Shown: positions 11,335 to 20,147, counted from the first letter of the stretch. The stretch: DNA of 64,000 nt from Paractinoplanes toevensis (GCF_018332695.1 NZ_BOQN01000033.1:23961-87960), one strand, 5' to 3'. The notes: a model not told the origin generated them from the letters alone. Program-made: numbers and translations.

Positions 11335-11345
11335 AAGGAGATGTC

Positions 11346-11780
11346 ATGGGCTTTCCCGACCGCATCGAGCGCACCCTCGAACTGGCCCACTCGCCCGAGC
11401 GGGTGTGGCAGGCGCTGACCACCGCCGACGGCCTCGGCACCTGGTTCGGCAACAGTGCCGAGGTCGACCTGCGGGTCGGCGGCCAGGCCGTGCTGACCTG
11501 GACCAGCGGCGACAAGGCCACGCTGACCATCGAGCGCCTCGAACAGCCGCGGGTGTTCGGCTACACCTGGTCGCTCTACGGCCTGCCGGCCGACGACCCC
11601 CGCCGGACATACGTGGAGTTCACGCTCGCCCCCTCCGGCGGCGGCACTACGCTGACCATGGTGGAGAGCGGATTCGCACAGCTGCCCGACGACCTGCACA
11701 AGACGGCGTTCGGCGGCAACACCACCGGCTGGACCAACGAGCTGGGCGAGCTGGTCGCCTACCTCGATGGCAAATCCTGA
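11346..11780 (+). CDS. SRPBCC (AHSA1-like) domain protein
   Basis: A 144-residue START-like ligand-binding fold of the AHSA1/Aha1 C-terminal type (RTLELAHSPERVWQALTTADGLGTWF at the N-terminus). AAGGAG at 11335-11340 is its ribosome site. Such proteins are commonly encoded beside ArsR repressors; the ligand is unknown. The last 14 bases overlap the ArsR gene, so the two are coupled. Here the SRPBCC gene comes first, whereas the regulator usually leads. Confidence 0.87.
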   Translation: MGFPDRIERTLELAHSPERVWQALTTADGLGTWFGNSAEVDLRVGGQAVLTWTSGDKATLTIERLEQPRVFGYTWSLYGLPADDPRRTYVEFTLAPSGGGTTLTMVESGFAQLPDDLHKTAFGGNTTGWTNELGELVAYLDGKS

Positions 11781-12096
11781 CCCGGAAGCGGTGGCGCAGG
11801 AGGTCTTCGCCGCCCTGGCCGACCCGAGCCGCCGCGCCATCCTGGCGTCGCTGGCCTCGGGCGGCCCGGCCACCGCGACCGACCTCGCCGCCCGTCTGCC
11901 GATCACCCGGCAGGCCATCGCCAAGCACCTCGGGCTGCTGTCCGAGGCCGGCCTGGTGATGGCCGAGCCGGGGGAGCGGCGCCGGGTCCGCTACCGGGTG
12001 GACACCGCCTCGATGAAGGTGGCCCAGCAGTTCCTGTCCGCCCTGGCCCGCGACTGGGACGGCCCGCTCGCCGCCCTGCGGGAGCATTTGGGCTGA
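11767..12096 (+). CDS. ArsR-family repressor
   Basis: A 109-residue winged helix-turn-helix protein (LADPSRRAILASLA ... TDLAARLPITRQAIAKHLGLL). No metal-binding cysteine motif is visible, so it probably senses an organic signal or the partner protein rather than a metal. It most likely controls its own operon through the palindromes at 11287-11334. Confidence 0.9.
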   Translation: MANPDPEAVAQEVFAALADPSRRAILASLASGGPATATDLAARLPITRQAIAKHLGLLSEAGLVMAEPGERRRVRYRVDTASMKVAQQFLSALARDWDGPLAALREHLG

Positions 12097-12112
12097 CCTC
12101 TAATCTGTGGTG

Positions 12113-13822
12113 ATGCCGACCGGCATCTTCATCAGCTACCGGCGCGCGGACACCCCGGCCGACGCGCGGCTCCTGCACCTGCGGCTCGGCCAGCGGTTTC
12201 CCGATGCCAAGGTCTTCATGGACGTCGCCTCGATCGAGCCGGGCGCCGACTTCGTCGGCGAGATCGACACGGCGCTGGACAACTGCTCGGTGCTGGTCGC
12301 GCTGATCGGCCGGCAGTGGGCGACGCTGCTGTCCGCCGCCGACGGCGGCCACGACTACGTCCGGCACGAGATCCGTGGGGCCATGCGGCGCGGCGTGCGG
12401 GTGCTCCCCGTACTGGTGGACGGCGCCGCCCCGCCCGGCGGACTGCCGGCCGACCTGCGCGACTTCGCCCGGCTCAACGCCGTGGAGTTGCGGCACACCC
12501 GCTACTACCCCGACATGGACGCGCTGTTCGCGGCGATCCAGCGGGCGCGAACGCCGGCAGCCAGCAGCGGGACGCGGGTTCCCTATCCCGGCGCGGCGAT
12601 GGGGGAGGCCGAGCGATTGCGGCGCCTGCTGGCCGAGGCGGGCGCCCTCCTCCGAGGCCCCGGACGGGACATCCCCACCGGGACCGTGGGCCGCGTGGCC
12701 GGCGCGACGCGGCCGGTGGATCCGGCCGCCGCCGAGGCCTTGTGGTCCAAGGCCGAGGAGGAGGTGTCCAACGGCGTCGGGACCGGTGGAAATGTTGCGG
12801 TGGTGGTCCGTTCGCTGGCCGCCTGGGATCCGGGGCGGGCCGAGCGCGTCGCCCGGACGGCGCCGGACGCGCAGGACCGCGATCAGGCGCTGGTGCACGT
12901 CGCGCGCGCACTGGCCGCTACCGAGCCGCACGCGGCCGAGCGGGTTGCCGACGCCATCCGGTCGGAGCCGCACCGGACCCACGCCCTGATCGCCGTCGTC
13001 GCCGTCGTCGCGCCCACCGATCCGGACCTGGCCGAGGCCGTGGCCCACTGGATCCGTGGGGACGTGGCGAGGTCGGGAGCGCTGGCCGTCATCGCCCGCT
13101 CATCCCCGGACGACCGGCTCTTCCACGAGGCGCGGCGGCTGTACCGAGCTGATGATCCGGACAGCGACGCGGCGCGGACGGAGATCGAACAGGCCGACGC
13201 GGTGCGGATCGCCCGCAGCGAGCCGGATTTGAACTGGCACTTTTCCGACCCAGACGGGTTTCGGTTCCCGCCGGCCGAGGAGTCGTCCTTCCGGCGGGTG
13301 GCCATCGACCGGCGCGCGGTGCTCGATCCCGTGGCGGTCGTAGCGGCGGTGTCGGCAGCCGATCCGGGGGAGGGCATGCGCCTGGCTCGCTCCATGGCGG
13401 CCGGGCCGCAGCGGGACGCGGCCACGGCCACTGTCGTCCGGCGGCTGGCCACGACCGATCCCCGGCAGGCGGCCCTGAGCCTCGGTGGGAAGTCGCGGGA
13501 CGGGTTTACGGCCGAGACCGTCGCCGCGGTTGCCGAGGGCCTCGCGCCGACAGATCGTCCCGGCGCCCTCCGGCTCTTCGCGGAGGCCGAACGTCTGGCG
13601 TGGTCGGCCGGTGTGGAATCGAAGCCGGTCGCTCTTGCCGTCCTGGCGAGGGCACTGCATGCCACCGACGCGGGGCGAGCGGCCCGCATCGCCGCCGATG
13701 CCGAACAGTGCCTCGTGGCGATGAACCGGAAGCGTCGTTCCTGGCTCCTCGCGGTCTTGGCCGAGTTGGATCCCGCCTATCCGAATCGGCCGGACGAGCT
13801 CTGGCTCGAGCCCTGGAAGTAG
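12113..13822 (+). CDS. TIR-domain protein with helical repeats
   Basis: A 569-residue cytoplasmic protein. Residues 1-140 form a bacterial TIR domain (GIFISYRRADTPADARLL ... KVFMDVASIEPG ... LVALIGRQW), with Glu86 in the position of the catalytic glutamate of TIR NADases. Residues about 190-560 consist of degenerate alpha-helical repeats of roughly 33 residues (pattern ALxxVARALAxTxPxxAExVA). This TIR-plus-repeat layout is common in bacterial immune and signalling proteins, but no partner gene is adjacent. ATG 12113 is preferred over the two GTG codons just before it. Confidence 0.8.
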   Translation: MPTGIFISYRRADTPADARLLHLRLGQRFPDAKVFMDVASIEPGADFVGEIDTALDNCSVLVALIGRQWATLLSAADGGHDYVRHEIRGAMRRGVRVLPVLVDGAAPPGGLPADLRDFARLNAVELRHTRYYPDMDALFAAIQRARTPAASSGTRVPYPGAAMGEAERLRRLLAEAGALLRGPGRDIPTGTVGRVAGATRPVDPAAAEALWSKAEEEVSNGVGTGGNVAVVVRSLAAWDPGRAERVARTAPDAQDRDQALVHVARALAATEPHAAERVADAIRSEPHRTHALIAVVAVVAPTDPDLAEAVAHWIRGDVARSGALAVIARSSPDDRLFHEARRLYRADDPDSDAARTEIEQADAVRIARSEPDLNWHFSDPDGFRFPPAEESSFRRVAIDRRAVLDPVAVVAAVSAADPGEGMRLARSMAAGPQRDAATATVVRRLATTDPRQAALSLGGKSRDGFTAETVAAVAEGLAPTDRPGALRLFAEAERLAWSAGVESKPVALAVLARALHATDAGRAARIAADAEQCLVAMNRKRRSWLLAVLAELDPAYPNRPDELWLEPWK

Positions 13823-14027
13823 CCCTCCCGCTTGCGGTCCTCCATGGCCGCCGCGGAGACCCGATCGTCGCCGGGAACAATTGCCGCGAAGTGATGACCG
13901 TTTCGGTATGCGGGATCGCTGATCAACCACAGGCCATTCATAGACTTCAATGTTTGTCTCTCCTGCGTCCCCCAGAAGCGGCCCCCGGGTCGCTCGGCTG
14001 CACCACGTAGGAGCAGGAGGAAGTCTC

Positions 14028-14894
14028 ATGCCACAGACACCGGAGCAGGACAACGAGGCGTACGTGCGGGAGGTCCACGACAAGGGCCTGGCGTTCGACC
14101 TCGGCACCATGTCCCGGCGGCGGATGCTCGCCGTACTCGGCGGTGCCGGCGCCCTCGCGGTGGCCGGCGGATCGCTGATCGGCGCGGGCGGGCAGGCCGC
14201 GGCGGCCGCGGCGGCCTGTCTCGAAGAGGTCGAGTCGGAGACGGCCGGGCCGTTCCCGGCCGACGGCTCCAACGGCCCGGACGTGCGGGTGCTCAGCGGC
14301 ATCGTGCGCAGCGACATCCGACCCTCGTTCGGCACCTCCACCACCGTCGCGACCGGCGTCCTGCTGCAGTTCTCGCTCACCGTCAACAACCTGGCCTGCG
14401 CGCCGCTGTCCGGCGTCGCGGTCTACGCGTGGCACTGCGACAAGCTCGGCCGTTACTCGCTCTACTCGTCCGGCGTGACCAATCAGAACTACCTGCGCGG
14501 TATCCAGGTGAGCGACGCCACCGGCAAGGTCACCTTCACCACGATCTACCCGGCCGCCTACACCGGCCGGTGGCCGCACATCCACTTCGAGGTCTATTCG
14601 TCGCTGGCCGACGCGACCAGCGGGGCGGGGCCGATCCGCAAGACCTCGCAGATCGCCCTCCCGGAGGCCCCGTCCAAGGCGGTGTACGCCAGCAGTTACG
14701 GCTACACCGGCAGCACCGCCAACATGCGCCGGACCAGCCTTTCCAGCGACATGGTGTTCGGCGACGACCTGGCCGCCCGGGAGATGGCCACCGTCACCGG
14801 CAGCGTCTCGGCCGGTTACGTGGCGAACCTGACCATCACGGTGGACCCGAGCAACACCGAAACGGGCGGCGGGGGTCCGCGCCTCTCCGCCTGA
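14028..14894 (+). CDS. Tat-exported intradiol ring-cleavage dioxygenase-like protein
   Basis: A 288-residue protein with a twin-arginine signal (SRRRMLAVLGG near residue 38) followed by a dioxygenase_C beta-sandwich. The probable iron ligands are Tyr in PAAYTGRW and the two His of PHIHFEV. Intradiol enzymes open catechols between the hydroxyls; exported members of this group may act on lignin- or humus-derived catechols (inference). AGGAGG at 14015-14020 sets ATG 14028. It converges with the TetR gene across 21 bases. Confidence 0.82.
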   Translation: MPQTPEQDNEAYVREVHDKGLAFDLGTMSRRRMLAVLGGAGALAVAGGSLIGAGGQAAAAAAACLEEVESETAGPFPADGSNGPDVRVLSGIVRSDIRPSFGTSTTVATGVLLQFSLTVNNLACAPLSGVAVYAWHCDKLGRYSLYSSGVTNQNYLRGIQVSDATGKVTFTTIYPAAYTGRWPHIHFEVYSSLADATSGAGPIRKTSQIALPEAPSKAVYASSYGYTGSTANMRRTSLSSDMVFGDDLAAREMATVTGSVSAGYVANLTITVDPSNTETGGGGPRLSA

Positions 14895-14915
14895 CCGGGT
14901 CGGTCCCGTCCGGGC

Positions 14916-15560
14916 CTACTTTCCTCCCAGGGAATGGCCCTCCAGGCCCGGGCGGGACTCCGTCGCCTCGATCGTCGCGAACATCTCGTCGAGCTGCTTG
15001 AGCGGGTCGGACACCTTTCCGCGCAGGTACTCGTCGTGCCAGATGCGGAACGCCGTCACGGCGTACGCGACAAGCAGGCGTTGCCGCCAGCCGGGCTCGC
15101 CGCTCTCGCCGCGCCGGGCCGCCAGCATCGCGATGATCTCCTGTTCCCGCTCGGGTGGCACGCCCTGATGGGACTCGCGCAGGTGCACCGAGTTCTGGAT
15201 GACGGTGCGCAGGGCGCCGAGCCAGTCCCGGTGCTCGACGACGAAGACGCCGAGCTTGTGCATGGCGCTGCGCAGCACCGCCTGGTCGGGCATGCCGGCC
15301 GGTGCGCCGGCGATGTGCTCGGCCATCAGGCTCGTCATGTACCGCACCGGCTCGCCGACCACGTCGTCCTTGCTGGCGAAGTAGCGGTGGAAGGTGCGCG
15401 GTGCGATCTCGGCGGCCGCGCAGATGTCGGCGACCGTGACGTTGTCGTAGCCGCGCTCGATGAACAGCCGCCACGCCGTCTCGGCCGTGAGCACGCGGTT
15501 CCGCTCGCGCTTCAGGTCCCTCAGCCCGGTGATCTGATCGCTCCCTTCCGGTTCCGCCAT
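14916..15560 (-). CDS. TetR-family regulator
   Basis: A 214-residue regulator with N-terminal HTH (TVADICAAAEIAPRTFHRYF). It is transcribed divergently from the MFS transporter at 15663, the classic repressor/exporter arrangement. The shared 102-base intergenic region contains a perfect 15-base palindrome. The start at 15560 was chosen because the HTH begins soon after it and residues further upstream read through the operator. Confidence 0.9.
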   Translation of the reverse strand: MAEPEGSDQITGLRDLKRERNRVLTAETAWRLFIERGYDNVTVADICAAAEIAPRTFHRYFASKDDVVGEPVRYMTSLMAEHIAGAPAGMPDQAVLRSAMHKLGVFVVEHRDWLGALRTVIQNSVHLRESHQGVPPEREQEIIAMLAARRGESGEPGWRQRLLVAYAVTAFRIWHDEYLRGKVSDPLKQLDEMFATIEATESRPGLEGHSLGGK

Positions 15561-15612
15561 CGTAGGCGCGCAGCCTCGTGTGACCCCGCTCTCACGACTT
15601 GGTGGCAGTGAG

Positions 15613-15642
15613 TGCCTCATGGCAGATTCTGCCACGAAGGCA
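15613..15642. promoter_or_regulatory. Palindromic operator between tetR and MFS gene
   Basis: The core TGGCAGATTCTGCCA (15620-15634) is a perfect palindrome around one base, flanked by TGCCT and AGGCA in near-symmetric positions. It lies 28 bases before the MFS start. It is the best candidate site for the adjacent TetR protein. Confidence 0.7.
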
Positions 15643-15662
15643 TCGCTGTGAGGGAGCTCGTC

Positions 15663-17105
15663 ATGTCGCAAGCCGTAGAGCTGGAAGTGCCGCCAACCGC
15701 GCCCGGCAAAACCTGGACCGGGCGCCAGGTCGTGATCCTGCTGGTCATCGGCGTCGGCGCGCTGATGGTGTCGCTGACCCAGTCGCTGCTGGTCCCGGTG
15801 ATGAGCGAGCTCGCCGTCGACCTGAACACCGGCAGCGACGGCATCGCCTGGCTGCTCACCTCCACGCTGCTGGTCGGCGCGGTCGCGGTGCCCGCGTTCG
15901 GCCGGCTCGGCGACCTCTACGGCACCCGCCGGATGGTCCTCGTCGCGCTCAGCGCCCTCGTCGCCGGCTCACTGATCTGCGCGCTCTCCGACACCCTGGC
16001 CTGGATGATCGTCGGCCGCGCGGTGGTCGGCCTCTCGGTGGCCGTCGTGCCGCTGAGCATCAGCCTCATCGGCGTCACCCTGCCGAAGGAACACGCCGGC
16101 TCCGGCATCGCCGTGATCAGCGCCATGCTCGGCGTCGGCGGGGCCCTCGGCCTGCCGCTGGCCGGCGTCATCGCCGAGTACGCCGACTACCACGTCCTGT
16201 TCTGGATCTGCGTGGCCGGCGGCATCCTGGCCATCCCCGGCATCGTGCTGCTCGTGCCCGAACCGGTCCGCTCCGCGAAGGGCCGGATGGACCTGGCCGG
16301 CACCGCCCTGCTCGGCGGCGGCATCCTGGCGCTGCTGCTGCCGCTGGCCCAGGGCGACTCGTGGGGCTGGGGGAGCGGCCGGACCATCGGCCTGTTCGTG
16401 GCCGCGGCCGTCCTGCTGGTCGCGTTCGTCCTGTTCGAGCTGCGGATCAAATCCCCGCTGGTGGACGTGCGCACCACCGCCCGGCCCGCGCTGCTGCTGA
16501 CCAACGTGGCGTCGCTGTTCGTCGGCTTCGCGCTGTTCGCCACCCTGATCGGCACCGCGACCTACGTGCAGGCGCCGGCCGCGACCGGCTACGGCTTCGG
16601 CAAGTCGATCCTGGTCGGCGGCCTGTGCATGCTGCCCGGCGGCATCATCATGCTGCTGCTGTCGCCGGTCTCGGCCAAGCTCAAGCCGCGGATCGCGCTC
16701 ATCGTCGGATCGCTGATCATCGCGGTCGGCTTCCTCAGCCGCATCTGGCTGACCGGCAGCCTGTGGGAGGTCGTCCTGGGCGCCACCATCGCGGGCGCCG
16801 GCACCGGCATCGCGTACGCGGCCATGCCCGGGCTGATCATCCACGCCGCGCCGCGGTCCGAGCTGGCCGCCGCGAACGGCCTCAACGCCCTGTTCCGCAG
16901 CGTCGGCAGCTCCCTGGCCAGCGCGCTCGGCGGCGCCATCCTGGCCGCCAAGACCATCGACCTGGGCGGCCACGCGCTGCCATCGCTGGGCGCCTACCAG
17001 CTGCTGTTCGCGATCTGCGCGGGCGCGGCGATCCTGGCCGCGGCCCTCGCGGTGTTCATCCCCACCCACTCGGCCACGGCCGACGCCGCCTTCCCGGAGG
17101 AGTGA
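15663..17105 (+). CDS. MFS drug exporter, DHA2-like
   Basis: A 480-residue integral membrane protein with about 14 hydrophobic segments and the cytoplasmic loop motif GRLGDLYGTRRM (motif A), typical of DHA2 proton-driven drug exporters. GAGGGAG just upstream supports ATG 15663. Its divergent TetR neighbour and the palindrome between them suggest induction by the exported compound. A strong hairpin follows the stop. Confidence 0.88.
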   Translation: MSQAVELEVPPTAPGKTWTGRQVVILLVIGVGALMVSLTQSLLVPVMSELAVDLNTGSDGIAWLLTSTLLVGAVAVPAFGRLGDLYGTRRMVLVALSALVAGSLICALSDTLAWMIVGRAVVGLSVAVVPLSISLIGVTLPKEHAGSGIAVISAMLGVGGALGLPLAGVIAEYADYHVLFWICVAGGILAIPGIVLLVPEPVRSAKGRMDLAGTALLGGGILALLLPLAQGDSWGWGSGRTIGLFVAAAVLLVAFVLFELRIKSPLVDVRTTARPALLLTNVASLFVGFALFATLIGTATYVQAPAATGYGFGKSILVGGLCMLPGGIIMLLLSPVSAKLKPRIALIVGSLIIAVGFLSRIWLTGSLWEVVLGATIAGAGTGIAYAAMPGLIIHAAPRSELAAANGLNALFRSVGSSLASALGGAILAAKTIDLGGHALPSLGAYQLLFAICAGAAILAAALAVFIPTHSATADAAFPEE

Positions 17106-17110
17106 TCGGC

Positions 17111-17144
17111 GGACGGCGGCCACCTTCTCCGGTGGCCGCCGTCC
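17111..17144 (+). terminator. Terminator hairpin after MFS exporter
   Basis: Perfect 14-base arms GGACGGCGGCCACC and GGTGGCCGCCGTCC surround a 6-base loop, 5 bases after the MFS stop. There is no U-tract, as is usual in actinomycetes. Confidence 0.85.
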
Positions 17145-17213
17145 CCGGCCGGACAGCCGGAATGGCACGAACGTGCGATCGTCCCGGGCGCGGAAAACGG
17201 CAAAGGTGTCCGG

Positions 17214-17642
17214 ATGGTTATCTTCCGCGCCAGACGTACGCTGCTCGGCCTCGCCGTTGTCGCCGCCCTCGCCGGTGGGTGTTCCTCGGGCGACGACACG
17301 GACGCGTCCGCCCTCCCGGAGTTCGTGACGCCGTCGGCGGACACGCCGGCCCCGGCATCGGCGAGCACCGGGGCCGGGAAGGCCACCGTCACGCCGAGCG
17401 TCAAGCCGAAGCCGACCACCGGCAAGCCCCAGCCGAACGTGACCTACAAGCCGACCAGCAAGCCGAGCAAGCCGAAGCCGGTGCCGACGCCCACCACCGT
17501 CAAGGCGGGCGAGGTGCAGAAGAACGTGAAGGCGGACGCCTTCTGCTCGCCGATCGGCGCGACCGGCTACACCAAGGCGAAGAAGAAGATGACCTGCACC
17601 CTCAACCAGGGGGACGAGCGGGCGCTCTGGCGGGCCGCCTGA
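17214..17642 (+). CDS. Small Pro/Lys/Thr-rich lipoprotein
   Basis: A 142-residue lipoprotein. The signal peptide ends in lipobox LAGGC, then comes a Pro/Thr/Lys-rich spacer (KPTSKPSKPKPVPTP), and finally a short domain with two cysteines (FCSPIGATGYT ... MTCTLN) that recurs at the C-terminus of actinomycete surface proteins. The function is unknown. The final 41 bases overlap the 3' end of the convergent MFS gene. Confidence 0.7.
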   Translation: MVIFRARRTLLGLAVVAALAGGCSSGDDTDASALPEFVTPSADTPAPASASTGAGKATVTPSVKPKPTTGKPQPNVTYKPTSKPSKPKPVPTPTTVKAGEVQKNVKADAFCSPIGATGYTKAKKKMTCTLNQGDERALWRAA

Positions 17643-18774
17643 TCACCAGCGCCGCCAGCACCGTGCCCACGCACAGGGCGGCGGCGCTCAGACCCAGCGA
17701 CCAGTGCACGCCGACCACCGCGCCGAACAGGCCGACGGTGACGCCGCTGCCGAACCGCAGGCCGTTCGCCGAGACGCCGTAGACGCCGATCACTCGGCCG
17801 CGGTCGGCCGGCGGTGCCAGCAGCTGCACCACCGTCTGGCCGATCGACATCGACGCCAGGCTGGCCACCCCGCCGATCACCAGCAACGACACCGATAACA
17901 CGTAGTTTCCGGACATCGCGAAGAAGAGCGTGCTCACGCCGTACGCAAGGGTGCTGGCTATCGCGGCACCCACCGTAGGCGGAATCCATCCGGTGGCCTC
18001 CAGGAGGAGGCCGCCGAGGACGCCGCCGGCGCCGTTGGCGAAAAGCAGGAGGCCGTACGCCGTGCCGGCGCTGCCGGCGCCCAGGTCCTGCGCGAAGATC
18101 GGCATGGCCGACTGCATCGAGGCACCGATGAAGAACGAGCCGAGCCCACCCAGCACGATCATGCTGACCAGGGTGGTGTCGGCCCGGATGGTGCGCAGCA
18201 CCCGCAGCGAGTCGACCAGCCCGACCCGCGCGTGCCGGACGATGCCGCCCTCGCGGGTGTGGCCGGTGAACCGGGTGCGGAACAGGAAGATGGTCAGCGG
18301 CAGGTAGAACGCGATGTTCACGAAGATGCCGGCGGTCGGCCCGAGCCCGAGCAGCAGCGCCGACCCGATCACCGGCCCGAACAGCACGCCCAGGCTGCGG
18401 AACGTCGCGTTGAGCCGCACCGCGCTGCCCAGGTCCTCGTCGCCGACGAAGTCGTGCAGCATCAGCTGCTCGCCCGGCCCCCACAGCGAGCCGGCCAGGC
18501 CGTGCAGGACCAGCAGCACGCAGGCGTGCCAGATCTGCAGCGTGCCGGTCAGCAGCAGCACCCCCCACAGCGCCGAGACCAGCATGAACAGCGCCTGGGC
18601 GGCCTGGATGACCCGGCGGCAGTCGAACCGGTCGGCCAGCCCACCGAAGTAGACCGAGAACAGCAGGAACGGCACCCAGTGGCTGATCACCTCGAACCCG
18701 GCCAGGGCCGGCGAGTGGAACTTCTCCCACAGCACCCAGTACGTGATGACGTGCTCGATGTTGTCGGCCATCAT
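17602..18774 (-). CDS. MFS transporter, probable siderophore exporter (EntS-like)
   Basis: At least 390 residues with about 11-12 membrane segments, of the MFS_3/EntS type. Coding similarity clearly extends 27 residues upstream of ATG 18774 (RRFAALRNPDCRPYLFGAAL precedes it), but that stretch has no ATG, GTG or TTG. The only plausible start is CTG 18855, which overlaps the stop of the upstream reductase and follows an AGGAGGAGG tract. The gene follows a siderophore-interacting reductase, suggesting export of the cognate siderophore (inference). Confidence 0.82.
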   Translation of the reverse strand: MMADNIEHVITYWVLWEKFHSPALAGFEVISHWVPFLLFSVYFGGLADRFDCRRVIQAAQALFMLVSALWGVLLLTGTLQIWHACVLLVLHGLAGSLWGPGEQLMLHDFVGDEDLGSAVRLNATFRSLGVLFGPVIGSALLLGLGPTAGIFVNIAFYLPLTIFLFRTRFTGHTREGGIVRHARVGLVDSLRVLRTIRADTTLVSMIVLGGLGSFFIGASMQSAMPIFAQDLGAGSAGTAYGLLLFANGAGGVLGGLLLEATGWIPPTVGAAIASTLAYGVSTLFFAMSGNYVLSVSLLVIGGVASLASMSIGQTVVQLLAPPADRGRVIGVYGVSANGLRFGSGVTVGLFGAVVGVHWSLGLSAAALCVGTVLAALVIRRPARAPARPPG

Positions 18775-18851
18775 CGCCAGCGCCGCCCCGAACAGGTACG
18801 GCCGGCAGTCCGGGTTGCGCAGGGCGGCGAAGCGCCTCGGGGCCGCGGCGG

Positions 18852-19601
18852 TCAGTCCTCCTCCTCACGGGGAGCGCTGCCGGCGTGGCCCTGTTTCCAG
18901 TAGCCGCGCACCGAGACGCGCTCGGCGGGCAGGCGGGTGCGCAGGTGGGTGCGCAGTTCGCGCATCTCACCGGTCTCGCCGGCACCCCAGGCGAAGCTCT
19001 CCGGCCCGAGCGGCAACCCGGCCACGGTCGCGACCAGGGTGGACGCGTCGGGCAGCCAGGTGGCCTCGCGGTGCAGCGGCCGTTCCGCCCCGCCGAGCAC
19101 GATCGCCCGGACCGGCGTCGTGGCGGGCAACTCCTCGACGAACCGTTCCAGGGCCGGCAGGCCGGTCTCGTCGGCGACCAGCAAATAGTCGGAGCAGTCG
19201 CCCGGGTAGATCTGGGAACCGCGTGGGCCGAGCACGCCGATCTCGGCGCCCGGCGCCGCGGTGATCGCCCAGCGGCCGGCCGGGCCGTGCTCGTGCAGCA
19301 CGAAGTCGAGCGCCAGCTCCTTGGTGGCCGCGTCGAAGCGGCGGATCGTGTAGTCGCGCATGTCCGGCCGCGGGCCGCCGGGCGGCGGCAGCTCGACCCG
19401 GCCGGTGGCCGGGTCGGGCGGCACCAGCTTGACGTGGTCGGTCGCACCGAGCTCGCCGAACGGGAAGTCGGCCTCGAGGTCGTCACCGCCCAGCCAGATG
19501 CGCCGCATGGTGGGGCTGAGCTCCTCGACGCGGGTCACCCGCAGCACCCGCCGGCGCGGCGTGCGCGGCTCGCGCCGGATCCCTTGGAATAGTTTTGCCA
19601 C
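18852..19601 (-). CDS. Siderophore-interacting protein, FAD ferric-siderophore reductase
   Basis: A 249-residue ViuB/SIP-family flavoprotein. The FAD-binding motif is RDYTIRRFD, the NAD(P)H-like segment is LLVADETGLPALERF, and the C-terminus has the typical GYWKQG. It releases iron in the cytoplasm by reducing imported ferric siderophore. The start is GTG 19601, inside a 21-base palindrome, with no Shine-Dalgarno sequence, so the message may be leaderless. It is coupled to the downstream MFS gene and divergent from a MarR regulator. Confidence 0.9.
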   Translation of the reverse strand: MAKLFQGIRREPRTPRRRVLRVTRVEELSPTMRRIWLGGDDLEADFPFGELGATDHVKLVPPDPATGRVELPPPGGPRPDMRDYTIRRFDAATKELALDFVLHEHGPAGRWAITAAPGAEIGVLGPRGSQIYPGDCSDYLLVADETGLPALERFVEELPATTPVRAIVLGGAERPLHREATWLPDASTLVATVAGLPLGPESFAWGAGETGEMRELRTHLRTRLPAERVSVRGYWKQGHAGSAPREEED

Positions 19602-19612
19602 AAAACTATGCT
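19584..19612. promoter_or_regulatory. marR promoter with MarR-type operator over both gene starts
   Basis: A perfect palindrome with 9-base arms ATAGTTTTG and CAAAACTAT around CCA occupies 19589-19609 and covers the reductase start codon. On the plus strand TTGGAA (19584-19589) and TATGCT (19607-19612) are 17 bases apart, so the operator fills the promoter spacer. Predicted transcription starts at or within a few bases of the marR start codon. Confidence 0.75.
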
Positions 19613-19623
19613 GTCATGGTGTG

Positions 19624-20097
19624 ATGCGAGCTCGCAAGGAAAGTTCGGGAAGCTCGGGCAGTGACCTGCCCGACCGTCTGGGCCGGCTGGTGCAGGGGCT
19701 GAGCCGGGCCCTGGTGCAGGCCACCCGCCGGGCCGGGCACCTGCCCGCGCTGCCCGAGTCGCAGATCGCCGTGCTGCGCCGGCTGTCGCACGCGGGCGGC
19801 CGCACCCCCGCCCAACTCGCCGACGACCTGCACCTGGCCCGCCCGACGATCAGCAACGTGGTGCGCGACCTCACCGCCGACGGCCTGGTCGAGCGGCGGC
19901 CGTCACCGGCCGACGGGCGCTCGGTGCTGCTGATGCCGACCGCCCGCGCCGAGGAGATGCTGGACGCGTTCCGGCAGGGCCGCTCGGAGGTGATGGTCCG
20001 GGCCGTCGCCACCCTGCCCGACGAGGATCGCGAGCGGATCGTCGCGGCCCTCCCGTCGCTGGCGCTGCTGCTGGACCGGATCCGCGCCGAGGGATGA
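19624..20097 (+). CDS. MarR-family regulator of the siderophore genes
   Basis: A 157-residue winged-helix protein (RTPAQLADDLHLARPTISNV, then GLVERRPSPADGRS). It is divergent from the siderophore reductase/MFS pair, with a shared 9+9 palindrome. It may respond to the siderophore or to iron status (inference). GTG 19621 and ATG 19624 are adjacent possible starts, and neither has a ribosome site. Confidence 0.85.
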   Translation: MRARKESSGSSGSDLPDRLGRLVQGLSRALVQATRRAGHLPALPESQIAVLRRLSHAGGRTPAQLADDLHLARPTISNVVRDLTADGLVERRPSPADGRSVLLMPTARAEEMLDAFRQGRSEVMVRAVATLPDEDRERIVAALPSLALLLDRIRAEG

Positions 20098-20147
20098 TGT
20101 GCGGGTGAATGCCGCATTGGGAGATGGGAATTGCTTACCTTCGCGGC

